From Falsirhodobacter sp. alg1 (GTDB taxonomy: Bacteria; Pseudomonadota; Alphaproteobacteria; Rhodobacterales; Rhodobacteraceae), in NCBI RefSeq assembly GCF_000739715.2, contig NZ_BBJC02000005.1:1-32478 (forward strand): DNA of 32,478 nucleotides. Direction: 5' to 3'. The translations under genes and the position numbers were made by a program. The notes under the pieces are model-generated. The model saw only the letters and a list, made by a program, of their open reading frames with translations, did no database searches and was not told the origin of the DNA. How positions within the stretch are numbered: position 1 is the stretch's first letter; each line of letters opens with the position of its first letter. Of the stretch, positions 9,197 to 15,755 are shown piece by piece.

Positions 9197-9205
9197 GGAA
9201 GACCG

Positions 9206-9964
9206 ATGACACATATCCTGTCCCATCGTGGGGCCCGTGACCTATGGGCCGAAAATTCGGCACTCGGGTTCAAGCGTACCGCCGCCCTGGGGGTCGATGC
9301 GGTGGAATTCGATCTCCATCTCACCGACGACGGCCAGATTCTGGTGATCCATGATGCTACGCTGGATCGGAGCACCAGTGGCAGCGGCCCCGTATCCGCG
9401 CTTACTGGCAACGATCGCAGCCACTTGCGCCTGATCGGCCCGGGCGGCAAAATTGATGAAGGCATTCCGACCTTTGACGAGGTATTGGAGATCCTCGGGC
9501 CGCACAACAACATGAAGCTGTTTGTGGAACTGAAAGCAGGGGCTGGCGGTCGCCCCTATCCTGCCTTGCCACGCCTGGCCGCAGAGGCACTAGCACGTCG
9601 CGGGTTGGCGGACAGAGCCGTCCTGACAAGTTTCGACATCAGCGTTCTGCAGGCCTGTCGGGATGTGGCACCTGACATTCCGCGCCTGCTGTCGGTTGAC
9701 ACCCAATGGGCAGAACACCAGAGCGGCCTCGACGCCGTGATGGATAGCGCCGAGGGCCTGGCGACTTATCTGGCCGTCGAAGACCGGCTGTTCGAGGCGC
9801 AGTTCGATCGCATTACCGCCCGCTGGCCGCTGGATCGGTTGTGTGTCTGGACGGTGAATGATCCTACACGCATCCGTATGTGGCTGGAACGCAAGCCCGG
9901 ATATCTCACGACCGACAACCCCATTCTTGCAACAGAAATCGCACTTGCTCTCAAAAAGGACTGA
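9206..9964 (+). CDS. glycerophosphodiester phosphodiesterase family protein
   Basis: A 252-residue GDPD TIM-barrel enzyme that hydrolyses phosphodiesters such as glycerophosphodiesters to an alcohol and a phosphomonoester. Catalytic motifs are visible: HRG at 7-9, EN at 16-17, EFDLHLTDDG with E34, D36 and H38, and HDATLDR from H49. There is no signal peptide, so it acts in the cytoplasm on imported substrate. GAAG precedes the start, and it lies 9 bases after the permease and 2 bases before the next gene, so it belongs to the importer operon. Known parallels are UgpQ (with a different importer class) and AccF of agrocinopine catabolism, which is encoded next to an SBP_bac_5 importer. The parallel is an inference from family and context. 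Confidence 0.92.
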   Translation: MTHILSHRGARDLWAENSALGFKRTAALGVDAVEFDLHLTDDGQILVIHDATLDRSTSGSGPVSALTGNDRSHLRLIGPGGKIDEGIPTFDEVLEILGPHNNMKLFVELKAGAGGRPYPALPRLAAEALARRGLADRAVLTSFDISVLQACRDVAPDIPRLLSVDTQWAEHQSGLDAVMDSAEGLATYLAVEDRLFEAQFDRITARWPLDRLCVWTVNDPTRIRMWLERKPGYLTTDNPILATEIALALKKD

Positions 9965-9966
9965 CG

Positions 9967-10785
9967 ATGACCGATCTTCCACTTCTGGGGGCCGCAATGC
10001 CGGTTTCCACGCTTGCTACCCTGCAAGGTTTCATTCTGGAGCAGAACCGCGACCTTGAGTTACAGGATTTCATAACGGTCGATCTGCTCAATGGCGGCTG
10101 GCGGGAACGTGCAGACGAGGCGCGCGCATTGTTGCAAGGATATGAGGGCAGACTGGGTATCCATGGGCCGTTCTGGGGGCTGAACATATCGAACCCCGAT
10201 CCGGATATACGTACCATCGTGACCGGTCGGCTGATGCAGGGGCTGGAAGTCTGCGACCATCTGGGCGCCACGCAGATGGTCGTCCATTCGCCCTTTACTG
10301 CCTGGGACAACAACAATCTGGATAACCAGCCGGATGCGCTGGAACGCATTCATGCCTTGGCGCATGAAACATTGCGCGGACCCGTGGAATATGCAGCCGC
10401 GATCGGCGCAACCATGGTGATCGAGAATATCGATGACATGAACCCCGATCTGCGCGCCGCACTCGCTGACAGCTTCGGATCGGCGCAAATCGCACTGTCG
10501 GTCGATACAGGCCACGCCCATTACGCGCATGGAACGAATGGCGCACCACCGGTCGATTACTTCGTACGTCGGGCCGGCAAAAGGTTACAGCACATTCACC
10601 TGCAGGACGCAGATGGCCACGCCGACCGCCACTGGGCCATTGGCCACGGCAATATCCTGTGGGCTTCGGTCTTCAGTGCCTTGGCAGAGCTGACGTCCAA
10701 GCCCCGCCTGATCCTTGAACTGCGGGATAAGGCAGGAATACTACCTTCGGTCAAATATCTGAATGACCTAGGGTTGGCGCGTTAA
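9967..10785 (+). CDS. sugar phosphate isomerase/epimerase-like TIM-barrel protein
   Basis: A 272-residue protein of the xylose isomerase-like / AP endonuclease 2 superfamily. Metal-ligand motifs typical of the fold are seen in order: VVHSPF, VIENIDDMN, SVDTGHAHYAHG and HIHLQDADGHADRHWAIGHG, followed by LILELRDKAG. Members isomerise or epimerise sugars or act on related polyols. It starts 2 bases after the phosphodiesterase stop and ends the operon, so it may process the sugar or polyol part released there (inference). Its TAA stop lies in a TTAA that also holds the stop of the convergent DoxX gene. The start at 9967 is chosen over an in-frame codon at 9880 that lies inside the phosphodiesterase gene. 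Confidence 0.85.
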   Translation: MTDLPLLGAAMPVSTLATLQGFILEQNRDLELQDFITVDLLNGGWRERADEARALLQGYEGRLGIHGPFWGLNISNPDPDIRTIVTGRLMQGLEVCDHLGATQMVVHSPFTAWDNNNLDNQPDALERIHALAHETLRGPVEYAAAIGATMVIENIDDMNPDLRAALADSFGSAQIALSVDTGHAHYAHGTNGAPPVDYFVRRAGKRLQHIHLQDADGHADRHWAIGHGNILWASVFSALAELTSKPRLILELRDKAGILPSVKYLNDLGLAR

Positions 10786-11177
10786 GACATTCGTCCGGGG
10801 CGTTGCCCGATAGCAAAGCGCCCCGGCCCCTGAGCCGCCAGTACCAGAAGACCACCCGCGATGGACCAATTCTTGACGAAAATCGTGATCTGCCACGGGT
10901 CCGCTCGCAGCTGCCAATGAAACCAGCTGGTAAAGATGCAATAAGCTGCGAGAACTAACGCCCAGGCCCGAACGCCTGGACCGAAAACCAACCCCACAGC
11001 CGCAAGCAGGTTGAAAATTGCCACCGGCCAGATGATGGCTGAAGGCAGCCTGAGGGTGACGATCATCGCCTCCACCGGAACAGGATCCGCCATTTTCTGG
11101 GCCGCTCCCCCAAGAAACAGCAATGCCAGCAGAATGCGACCGGCAAGATTGACGATATCGTTCATCTGATCGGCCAT
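10782..11177 (-). CDS. DoxX family membrane protein
   Basis: About 131 residues with four hydrophobic segments (LAGRILLALLFLGGAAQK, WPVAIFNLLAAVGLVFG, WALVLAAYCIFTSWF and SIAGGLLVLAAQG), the layout of DoxX-like inner-membrane proteins. Biochemical roles vary and none can be assigned. The start is ATG at 11177 or ATG at 11165; neither has a strong ribosome site, so translation may be coupled to queF, whose stop is about 30 bases upstream. The GC-rich stem-loop at 10795-10826 lies within its 3' coding end. Confidence 0.75.
   Translation of the reverse strand: MADQMNDIVNLAGRILLALLFLGGAAQKMADPVPVEAMIVTLRLPSAIIWPVAIFNLLAAVGLVFGPGVRAWALVLAAYCIFTSWFHWQLRADPWQITIFVKNWSIAGGLLVLAAQGPGRFAIGQRPGRMS
10795..10826 (+). 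terminator. stem-loop terminator candidate after the importer operon
   Basis: Arms CCGGGGCG (10795-10802) and CGCCCCGG (10819-10826) are perfectly complementary, with an inner TTGC/GCAA extension (10803-10806 and 10813-10816) and a 2-base bulge. It starts 10 bases after the last operon stop and lies inside the convergent DoxX coding sequence. No T-tract follows. Confidence 0.45.
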
Positions 11178-11205
11178 GCCCCGTCGGCGCAGGTAGGCAA
11201 CGGGA

Positions 11206-11667
11206 TTACCCGCGCCCACGGTAGGGTGGTACGCCCTGATCCGGAATCCAGACACCAGTCGGCGCCGCACCGGTCTGCCAGAATACATCTATCGGAATAC
11301 CGCCACGGGGATACCAGTATCCACCGATGCGCAGCCACTGCGGCTCCAGAAACTCGACGAGACGGCGCGCGATCGAAATTGTGCAGTCTTCGTGGAATGC
11401 CCCGTGATTGCGGAAAGAGCCGAGATAGAGCTTCAACGATTTGCTTTCGACCAGCCATTCACCCGGCACGTAATCAATCACCAGATGCGCGAAATCCGGC
11501 TGCCCCGTCATCGGGCACAGCGACGTGAATTCCGGCGCGGCAAAACGCACCATATATGGCACATCCTGCGGGTTCTGAACCCGCTCCAGTTCGGCCTCTT
11601 CGGGAGACTCCGGCAGGATGGTTGCGCCACCCAGCTGGATCAGCCCGTCATAAATCGTCTTGGTCAT
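11206..11667 (-). CDS. queF: NADPH-dependent 7-cyano-7-deazaguanine reductase
   Basis: A 153-residue type I (unimodular) QueF, which reduces the nitrile preQ0 to preQ1 with NADPH in queuosine biosynthesis. The active-site Cys is in [14 protein letters not shown] and the conserved His-Glu in [21 protein letters not shown] near the end is also typical. The start at 11667 has AGAGG upstream and overlaps the queE stop by one base (TGATG), so translation is coupled. It is the last biosynthetic gene of the queC-D-E-F set and shares the leader with the preQ1-I-like aptamer. Confidence 0.95.
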   Translation of the reverse strand: MTKTIYDGLIQLGGATILPESPEEAELERVQNPQDVPYMVRFAAPEFTSLCPMTGQPDFAHLVIDYVPGEWLVESKSLKLYLGSFRNHGAFHEDCTISIARRLVEFLEPQWLRIGGYWYPRGGIPIDVFWQTGAAPTGVWIPDQGVPPYRGRG

Positions 11668-12362
11668 CAAACGCCTCTTTTGTTTCCCCATAGGATAACG
11701 TGCAATTGCGGTAGGATGCGCGGGGTAAACCATCCGTCCGATACAGTTTTGTCAATGAGCCATAGCATCCGGTCGACGATGCCATTCTGGTCCACTGCCC
11801 TTGCTTCGTCTGTCATGGGGTTTCCCGGCTGCAGATAAAGCGGTAATTGCGGATATCGAGCCGCTGCGTCACGGGCATATGCGTAATCGGCATCGTCAAA
11901 GATTACAATTTTCATTACGATATCTGGCCCTTTTGTGATGCATTCATCAAAAGCGGCCCAATCGGTCACCTCCCCCGACGAGGGGGGTTTGGGTGACAGC
12001 ACTAGCGTATCGAGATTTGCAAACCAGTCCTTGGCGATCGAGCCTTGGGTTTCCAATGCAAAACGATAGCCTTCCGCATGCCCCATATCAATAAGCGGCC
12101 CGAAAGGCTGGATTGCCGGATTACCCCCGGACAGGGATACCATGATCGGTTTGTTCCCGGACAGCTCACGTATCCGCGCCATGATGCTGACAGCATCCAT
12201 CGGTGCCCAATTCGCACGAAATGCACTGTCCACCGCGTGCAGGCTGTCACACCACGAGCAGCGGTAATCACATCCGCCCGAACGCACGAATACCGTGGGC
12301 AAACCGATGAGAACGCCCTCTCCCTGAATGGTGGGGCCGAAAATTTCGGCAACGCGGATCAT
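11667..12362 (-). CDS. queE: 7-carboxy-7-deazaguanine synthase (radical SAM)
   Basis: A 231-residue radical SAM enzyme that converts 6-carboxytetrahydropterin to 7-carboxy-7-deazaguanine. The QueE entry motif [11 protein letters not shown] is at residues 6-16, followed by [10 protein letters not shown] carrying the CxxxCxxC cluster motif for the 4Fe-4S centre. The start at 12362 shares an ATGA overlap with the queD stop. A longer reading to 12440 would run into queD without added similarity. Confidence 0.95.
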   Translation of the reverse strand: MIRVAEIFGPTIQGEGVLIGLPTVFVRSGGCDYRCSWCDSLHAVDSAFRANWAPMDAVSIMARIRELSGNKPIMVSLSGGNPAIQPFGPLIDMGHAEGYRFALETQGSIAKDWFANLDTLVLSPKPPSSGEVTDWAAFDECITKGPDIVMKIVIFDDADYAYARDAAARYPQLPLYLQPGNPMTDEARAVDQNGIVDRMLWLIDKTVSDGWFTPRILPQLHVILWGNKRGV

Positions 12363-12715
12363 GGCCGGTACTCCGCCCAGGTTTTCGGTGTTTCGGAGAC
12401 GCGTACGGCCGAAACCTCGGGCCAGCGGGCAGCGGACCATTCGTACAGATGGCGCGCAAGTTTTTCCGCAGTGACCATCGGATCATCCAGAACGTCGTTC
12501 AGATGGCGATGATCGAAACGATCATCAATGTAAGATTTGAGCGGGGCCAATTCCCCGTAATCGCGGACAAACCCGTTTGCATCCAGATCCCGGGCCGACA
12601 GTTCTATCAGCACGATGTAGTTATGACCGTGCAACCGCGCACATTGATGCTCGGGCGGCAGATCCATCAGCTGGTGTGAGGCCGAAAACGCGAATTCCTT
12701 GGTGATCCTGAACAT
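12359..12715 (-). CDS. queD: 6-carboxy-5,6,7,8-tetrahydropterin synthase
   Basis: A 118-residue QueD/PTPS-family enzyme that makes 6-carboxytetrahydropterin from dihydroneopterin triphosphate. Zinc ligands are His14 in FSASHQL and the two His of LHGHNY, and the catalytic Cys is in HQCARLHGH. The start at 12715 overlaps the queC stop by one base. No folE is seen in the window, so the GTP cyclohydrolase step must be encoded elsewhere. Confidence 0.95.
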   Translation of the reverse strand: MFRITKEFAFSASHQLMDLPPEHQCARLHGHNYIVLIELSARDLDANGFVRDYGELAPLKSYIDDRFDHRHLNDVLDDPMVTAEKLARHLYEWSAARWPEVSAVRVSETPKTWAEYRP

Positions 12716-13410
12716 CAGCCACGCTCCGCGATGGCAGATTTCCAGAAGTCCCTATCCGCGTATTCGGTAGGGTCCGGCACACCAGCAAGATCGAAGGCCT
12801 CCCGCCGCTCAACGCAGGTTCCACACCGTCCGCAATGGATCACACCACCCTTGTAGCAGGACCATGTATCGGCAAAGGGTGTGTTCACCGATGCCCCATC
12901 GACCACGATATCGGCCTTGGTGCGATGGACATAGGGTGTGCGCAATTCCACCGCTGCATACCCGTCAAGCGCCGCGTTCTGCATGGCAGAGAAAGCTTGG
13001 GTAAATGCCGGACGACAGTCGGGATAGATAAAATGATCGCCGCCATGAACTGCCGTTGCCACAGCATCGGCCCCGGCGGAGACGGCCACACCGAAGGCCA
13101 CCGTCAGCATGATCGCGTTGCGGTTCGGCACCACGGTGATACGCATCGATTCTTCGGCATAATGGCCGTCCGGTACGTCCAGATCATCGGTCAATGCCGA
13201 CCCTGTGAGGGCGGCGCCAATGGCCGTAAGATCGATGATCTGATGCGGGACATTCAACCGCTGTGCTGCACGCGCGGCGAATGAAAGCTCCTTGCGGTGA
13301 CGCTGTCCGTAATCGAAGGAAAGCAGACTGTGCAATTGCCCGTCCGCAGCAACGCGGTGCGCCAAAGACACGGAATCCAACCCGCCGGAGCAGATAACAA
13401 TAGTACCCAT
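12715..13410 (-). CDS. queC: 7-cyano-7-deazaguanine synthase
   Basis: A 231-residue QueC, which converts 7-carboxy-7-deazaguanine to preQ0 using ATP and ammonia. The PP-loop SGGLDS is at residues 8-13 and the C-terminal zinc site is in CYKGGVIHCGRCGTC. The start at 13410 has AAGGG 8 bases upstream; the same AAGGG is the 3' end of the preQ1-I-like aptamer. A longer reading from 13482 would begin upstream of the aptamer and translate through it, so it is rejected. queC is the first of four overlapping genes (queC-D-E-F). Confidence 0.95.
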   Translation of the reverse strand: MGTIVICSGGLDSVSLAHRVAADGQLHSLLSFDYGQRHRKELSFAARAAQRLNVPHQIIDLTAIGAALTGSALTDDLDVPDGHYAEESMRITVVPNRNAIMLTVAFGVAVSAGADAVATAVHGGDHFIYPDCRPAFTQAFSAMQNAALDGYAAVELRTPYVHRTKADIVVDGASVNTPFADTWSCYKGGVIHCGRCGTCVERREAFDLAGVPDPTEYADRDFWKSAIAERG

Positions 13411-13418
13411 TTTTATAA

Positions 13419-13455
13419 CCCTTGTTTTGATGATCCGGGTAGGCTGCGACCGGAT
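13419..13455 (-). ncRNA. preQ1-I-like riboswitch aptamer
   Basis: On the minus strand ATCCGG (13455-13450) pairs perfectly with CCGGAT (13438-13433) to form P1. The loop begins TCGCAG and ends with C just before the P1 3' strand, and the A-rich tail CATCAAAACAAGGG follows. This matches the known preQ1-I aptamer of Thermoanaerobacter, with its loop UCGCAG and tail ACAAAACAAGG; the loop here appears one base longer. The tail GG can form the H-type pseudoknot, and it is also the queC ribosome site 8 bases before the ATG. Preq1 binding would therefore block translation (inference from the family). Confidence 0.8.
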
Positions 13456-13457
13456 GG

Positions 13458-13478
13458 CCGCGCGATATACCCGCGCGG
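13458..13478 (-). repeat. stem-loop in the queC leader
   Basis: Perfect 7-bp arms CCGCGCG/CGCGCGG around a 7-base loop, just upstream of the aptamer and 25 bases downstream of the DUF4394 stop. It could end the DUF4394 transcript or be a leader structure. There is no T-tract. Confidence 0.35.
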
Positions 13479-13503
13479 TCAAAGTTACAAGCAGCGGGTG
13501 AAA

Positions 13504-14289
13504 TCACATTGCGGGCATGACGGCGATATCGCGGATCTCGCCAGACAGGCCGCCGATCTCTGCAACAGCCTCAGCTGCGCCGGTCTCCAGATCAACTTCG
13601 TAAAGGATGTTGTTCGTGACCAGCCATGCGTTGTTGTTCATCTCGGCATCCGATGCGATGTCGAAGCCATAGACGGCACCGGGGGTTTCAATGCCCAGCT
13701 TTCCGACAGCGGCCAGTGTCCCGTCGTTCGGCGAGGTCTGCTGGATCAACGCGACGATTGTGCTATCAATATCGAACATCGCGGTTGTATCCGGCTTGCC
13801 GTGGCTGTTGATATAGGCCGCAGCGGCGATCATGGGGGCTTCACCCGCGTGCATGTCGTTGCCCTCGAACGCCAGCGAACCATCTACCGTCACTTCGCCC
13901 GTATCCACGTTCACGCGGTGATTTGTGGTGCCGGACATGAAGCGTAGGCGATCAGCCATCGGGTTGAAATCGACGATGACGGGCGCCCCTTCGACCATTG
14001 GCAGGGGCGTATCCATCATCGACAGCTTCGATGCCGCACCCGTTGCGGTGTCGATCGTCACGATCTCGCCGTCAGGGGTGACACCTACCAGCGAATTGTT
14101 CGCCGGACGCAGGTCGATCCCCACCAGCGCATCCACGCCGGACACGGTTGTTGTCCCTGATACCGTCAGCGTCTCCGTATCGAACATCACCAGTGTCTTG
14201 TCACCCACAAGGCCCACGGCAGGTGCGGCAAATGCAGCGGGTGCGACTGTGCCCATCAATGTCGCGGTCAGAAGTGCGAAGCGTGTCAT
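13504..14289 (-). CDS. DUF4394 domain exported protein
   Basis: A 261-residue protein with a Sec signal peptide (MTRFALLTATLMGTVAPAAFA, cut here to the visible features: positive N-terminus, hydrophobic core, AFA-A cleavage site). The mature part has repeated beta-propeller-like blades such as LVGIDLRPANNSLVGVT and FEGNDMHAGE, matching DUF4394. Its function is unknown. The start at 14289 has GAGGA about 9 bases upstream. It diverges from an ECF sigma factor gene over a 170-bp region with strong inverted repeats, so it may be a member of that regulon (inference). Confidence 0.8.
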   Translation of the reverse strand: MTRFALLTATLMGTVAPAAFAAPAVGLVGDKTLVMFDTETLTVSGTTTVSGVDALVGIDLRPANNSLVGVTPDGEIVTIDTATGAASKLSMMDTPLPMVEGAPVIVDFNPMADRLRFMSGTTNHRVNVDTGEVTVDGSLAFEGNDMHAGEAPMIAAAAYINSHGKPDTTAMFDIDSTIVALIQQTSPNDGTLAAVGKLGIETPGAVYGFDIASDAEMNNNAWLVTNNILYEVDLETGAAEAVAEIGGLSGEIRDIAVMPAM

Positions 14290-14347
14290 GCGAATATCCT
14301 CTTCAACGATGAATATTGGCGGGCAATCTTCCCCGCTCTACCTCAAT

Positions 14348-14407
14348 GACACGCGTGTCGGGCAAATGGACGCAAGCCGAACGAAAAAAACTTTCGCGCT
14401 TGCATCC
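14348..14407. promoter_or_regulatory. inverted repeats in the DUF4394/ECF sigma intergenic region
   Basis: Two dyads lie in the divergent promoter region. GACACGCGTGTC at 14348-14359 is a perfect 12-bp palindrome. GGACGCAAGC (14368-14377) and GCTTGCATCC (14398-14407) form 10-bp arms with one mismatch, enclosing an A-rich centre with 7 consecutive A. They could be operators or a leader hairpin of the sigma gene; the sigma-specific promoter itself could not be fixed. Confidence 0.4.
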
Positions 14408-14459
14408 GTAGGGTAATCCGCGCTGTCTTTGGGGCAGGGATTGATGGAGGACCGAACGC

Positions 14460-15047
14460 GTGACCGCAGTATTAGAGGACAGTCGCGACCAGCACATTGA
14501 CCCTGTGGAGGGCCGCGTCGCAACAGCCCTTGGGGTATGTGCGGCGGGTGACCCGGCAGGGATCGACCAGATCATGGCCGAAGAGGGAGGACGTCTTCTG
14601 GGCGTCGCCCGCCGGATGCTGGGACGGGGCGCTCTGGCCGAGGAAGCGGTACAGGACGCCATGGTTCAGGTGTGGCGCAAGGCCGCAGCGTTTCGCGGTG
14701 ATGGAGGATCGGCGCGTGGCTGGGTCTATGCTATCCTGCGGAACCGTTGCCTGAATATTTTGCGCGATGAACGCCGGTTGAGTACGCTGAGCCATACCGA
14801 CCTTTCCACGCTTCAGGATGCGCGCCAGCATGTTGCTGAAACAGAAGCATGGGAATTGCTGCCCGGTTCAAGCCGCCTACGCGAATGTCTGGCAGAACTG
14901 GATGCACGCAGCCGTCATGCGATCCTGCTGGCCTATGCTGCCGGATACAGTCAGGGCGAGGTTGCTGCCTTTCAGGGTGTGCCGCTTGGAACGGCCAAGG
15001 CATGGATACGACGGGGACTGGTTTCATTGCGGGGATGTCTGACATGA
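14460..15047 (+). CDS. ECF-family RNA polymerase sigma factor
   Basis: A 195-residue extracytoplasmic-function sigma factor starting with GTG at 14460; GGAGG lies 9 bases upstream. Region 2 spans roughly residues 35-105 (AEEAVQDAMVQVWRKAAAF, then GWVYAILRNRCLNILRDERR) and region 4 roughly 130-190 (AYAAGYSQGEVAAFQGVPLG). Its partner is the next gene, overlapping by ATGA, which encodes an RskA-like membrane anti-sigma factor. This is the common SigK/RskA-type arrangement. The inducing signal is unknown. Confidence 0.92.
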   Translation: MTAVLEDSRDQHIDPVEGRVATALGVCAAGDPAGIDQIMAEEGGRLLGVARRMLGRGALAEEAVQDAMVQVWRKAAAFRGDGGSARGWVYAILRNRCLNILRDERRLSTLSHTDLSTLQDARQHVAETEAWELLPGSSRLRECLAELDARSRHAILLAYAAGYSQGEVAAFQGVPLGTAKAWIRRGLVSLRGCLT

Positions 15048-15745
15048 CCCAAGATCGACTGGATACTGTGGGCGAATATGTTCTGGGCCTGATGGACGCT
15101 GCCGAGCAGACGGCGTTCGAAGCCGAGATGGCGCGCGATGAGAAACTGCGTGGCCGTATGAACGATTTTCGCGATCACATGCTGGCGCTGGATCTGAGTG
15201 TACCGGCTGAACCCTTGCCGGGCGATCTGACCGATCGGATCCGGCGCGCCGTGTTGGAAGATACGCCCCCTCCAATTCCCACACCATTTGCAGCGAACCT
15301 GCCGCATGCGCCGATACGATGGAAAACAGCCGCGGCGATTTTCCTGACAGCCGGGCTGAGCCTTGGGGCGGGGCTTGGCGTGGGCAGGACCCTTTCAACG
15401 CAGGATCCGCAGGTTGTGGCGGTTCTGCTGGATGCACAGGGCGTACCGCAAGCGGTGGTAGAAGGATTTGGAAATGACACTGCCGAGGTGCGGTTCGTGG
15501 CCCCTGTGGATGTGCCCGAAGGTCATGTGATGCAGGTGTGGACGCTACCTTCTGCAGAACGCGGCCCGGTATCGCTGGGTCTATTGGCGGATGCAGCAGC
15601 AGGCCGTTTGCAGGGGCCGGAACTGCCGCCCCCCGCCGATCAGCAGTTGTATGAAATCACGCTGGAACCACAGGGCGGCTCCCCCACAGGGCGGCCAACC
15701 GGACCCATTCTGGGCAAAGGGCTGGCCGCGCTGCAGCGGAGCTGA
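15044..15745 (+). CDS. anti-sigma factor, RskA-like
   Basis: A 233-residue membrane anti-sigma factor. The N-terminus (DRLDTVGEYVLGLMDAAE) is a typical anti-sigma domain, cytoplasmic and sigma-binding. One membrane helix follows near TAAAIFLTAGLSLGAGLGVG, and the periplasmic part is RskA-like (GHVMQVWTLPS, then a late YEITLEP motif). No zinc-binding HxxxCxxC motif is seen, in line with the RskA class. The start at 15044 gives the ATGA overlap with the sigma gene; ATG at 15035 is an in-frame alternative. Confidence 0.88.
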   Translation: MTQDRLDTVGEYVLGLMDAAEQTAFEAEMARDEKLRGRMNDFRDHMLALDLSVPAEPLPGDLTDRIRRAVLEDTPPPIPTPFAANLPHAPIRWKTAAAIFLTAGLSLGAGLGVGRTLSTQDPQVVAVLLDAQGVPQAVVEGFGNDTAEVRFVAPVDVPEGHVMQVWTLPSAERGPVSLGLLADAAAGRLQGPELPPPADQQLYEITLEPQGGSPTGRPTGPILGKGLAALQRS

Positions 15746-15755
15746 GGGACCCTGC

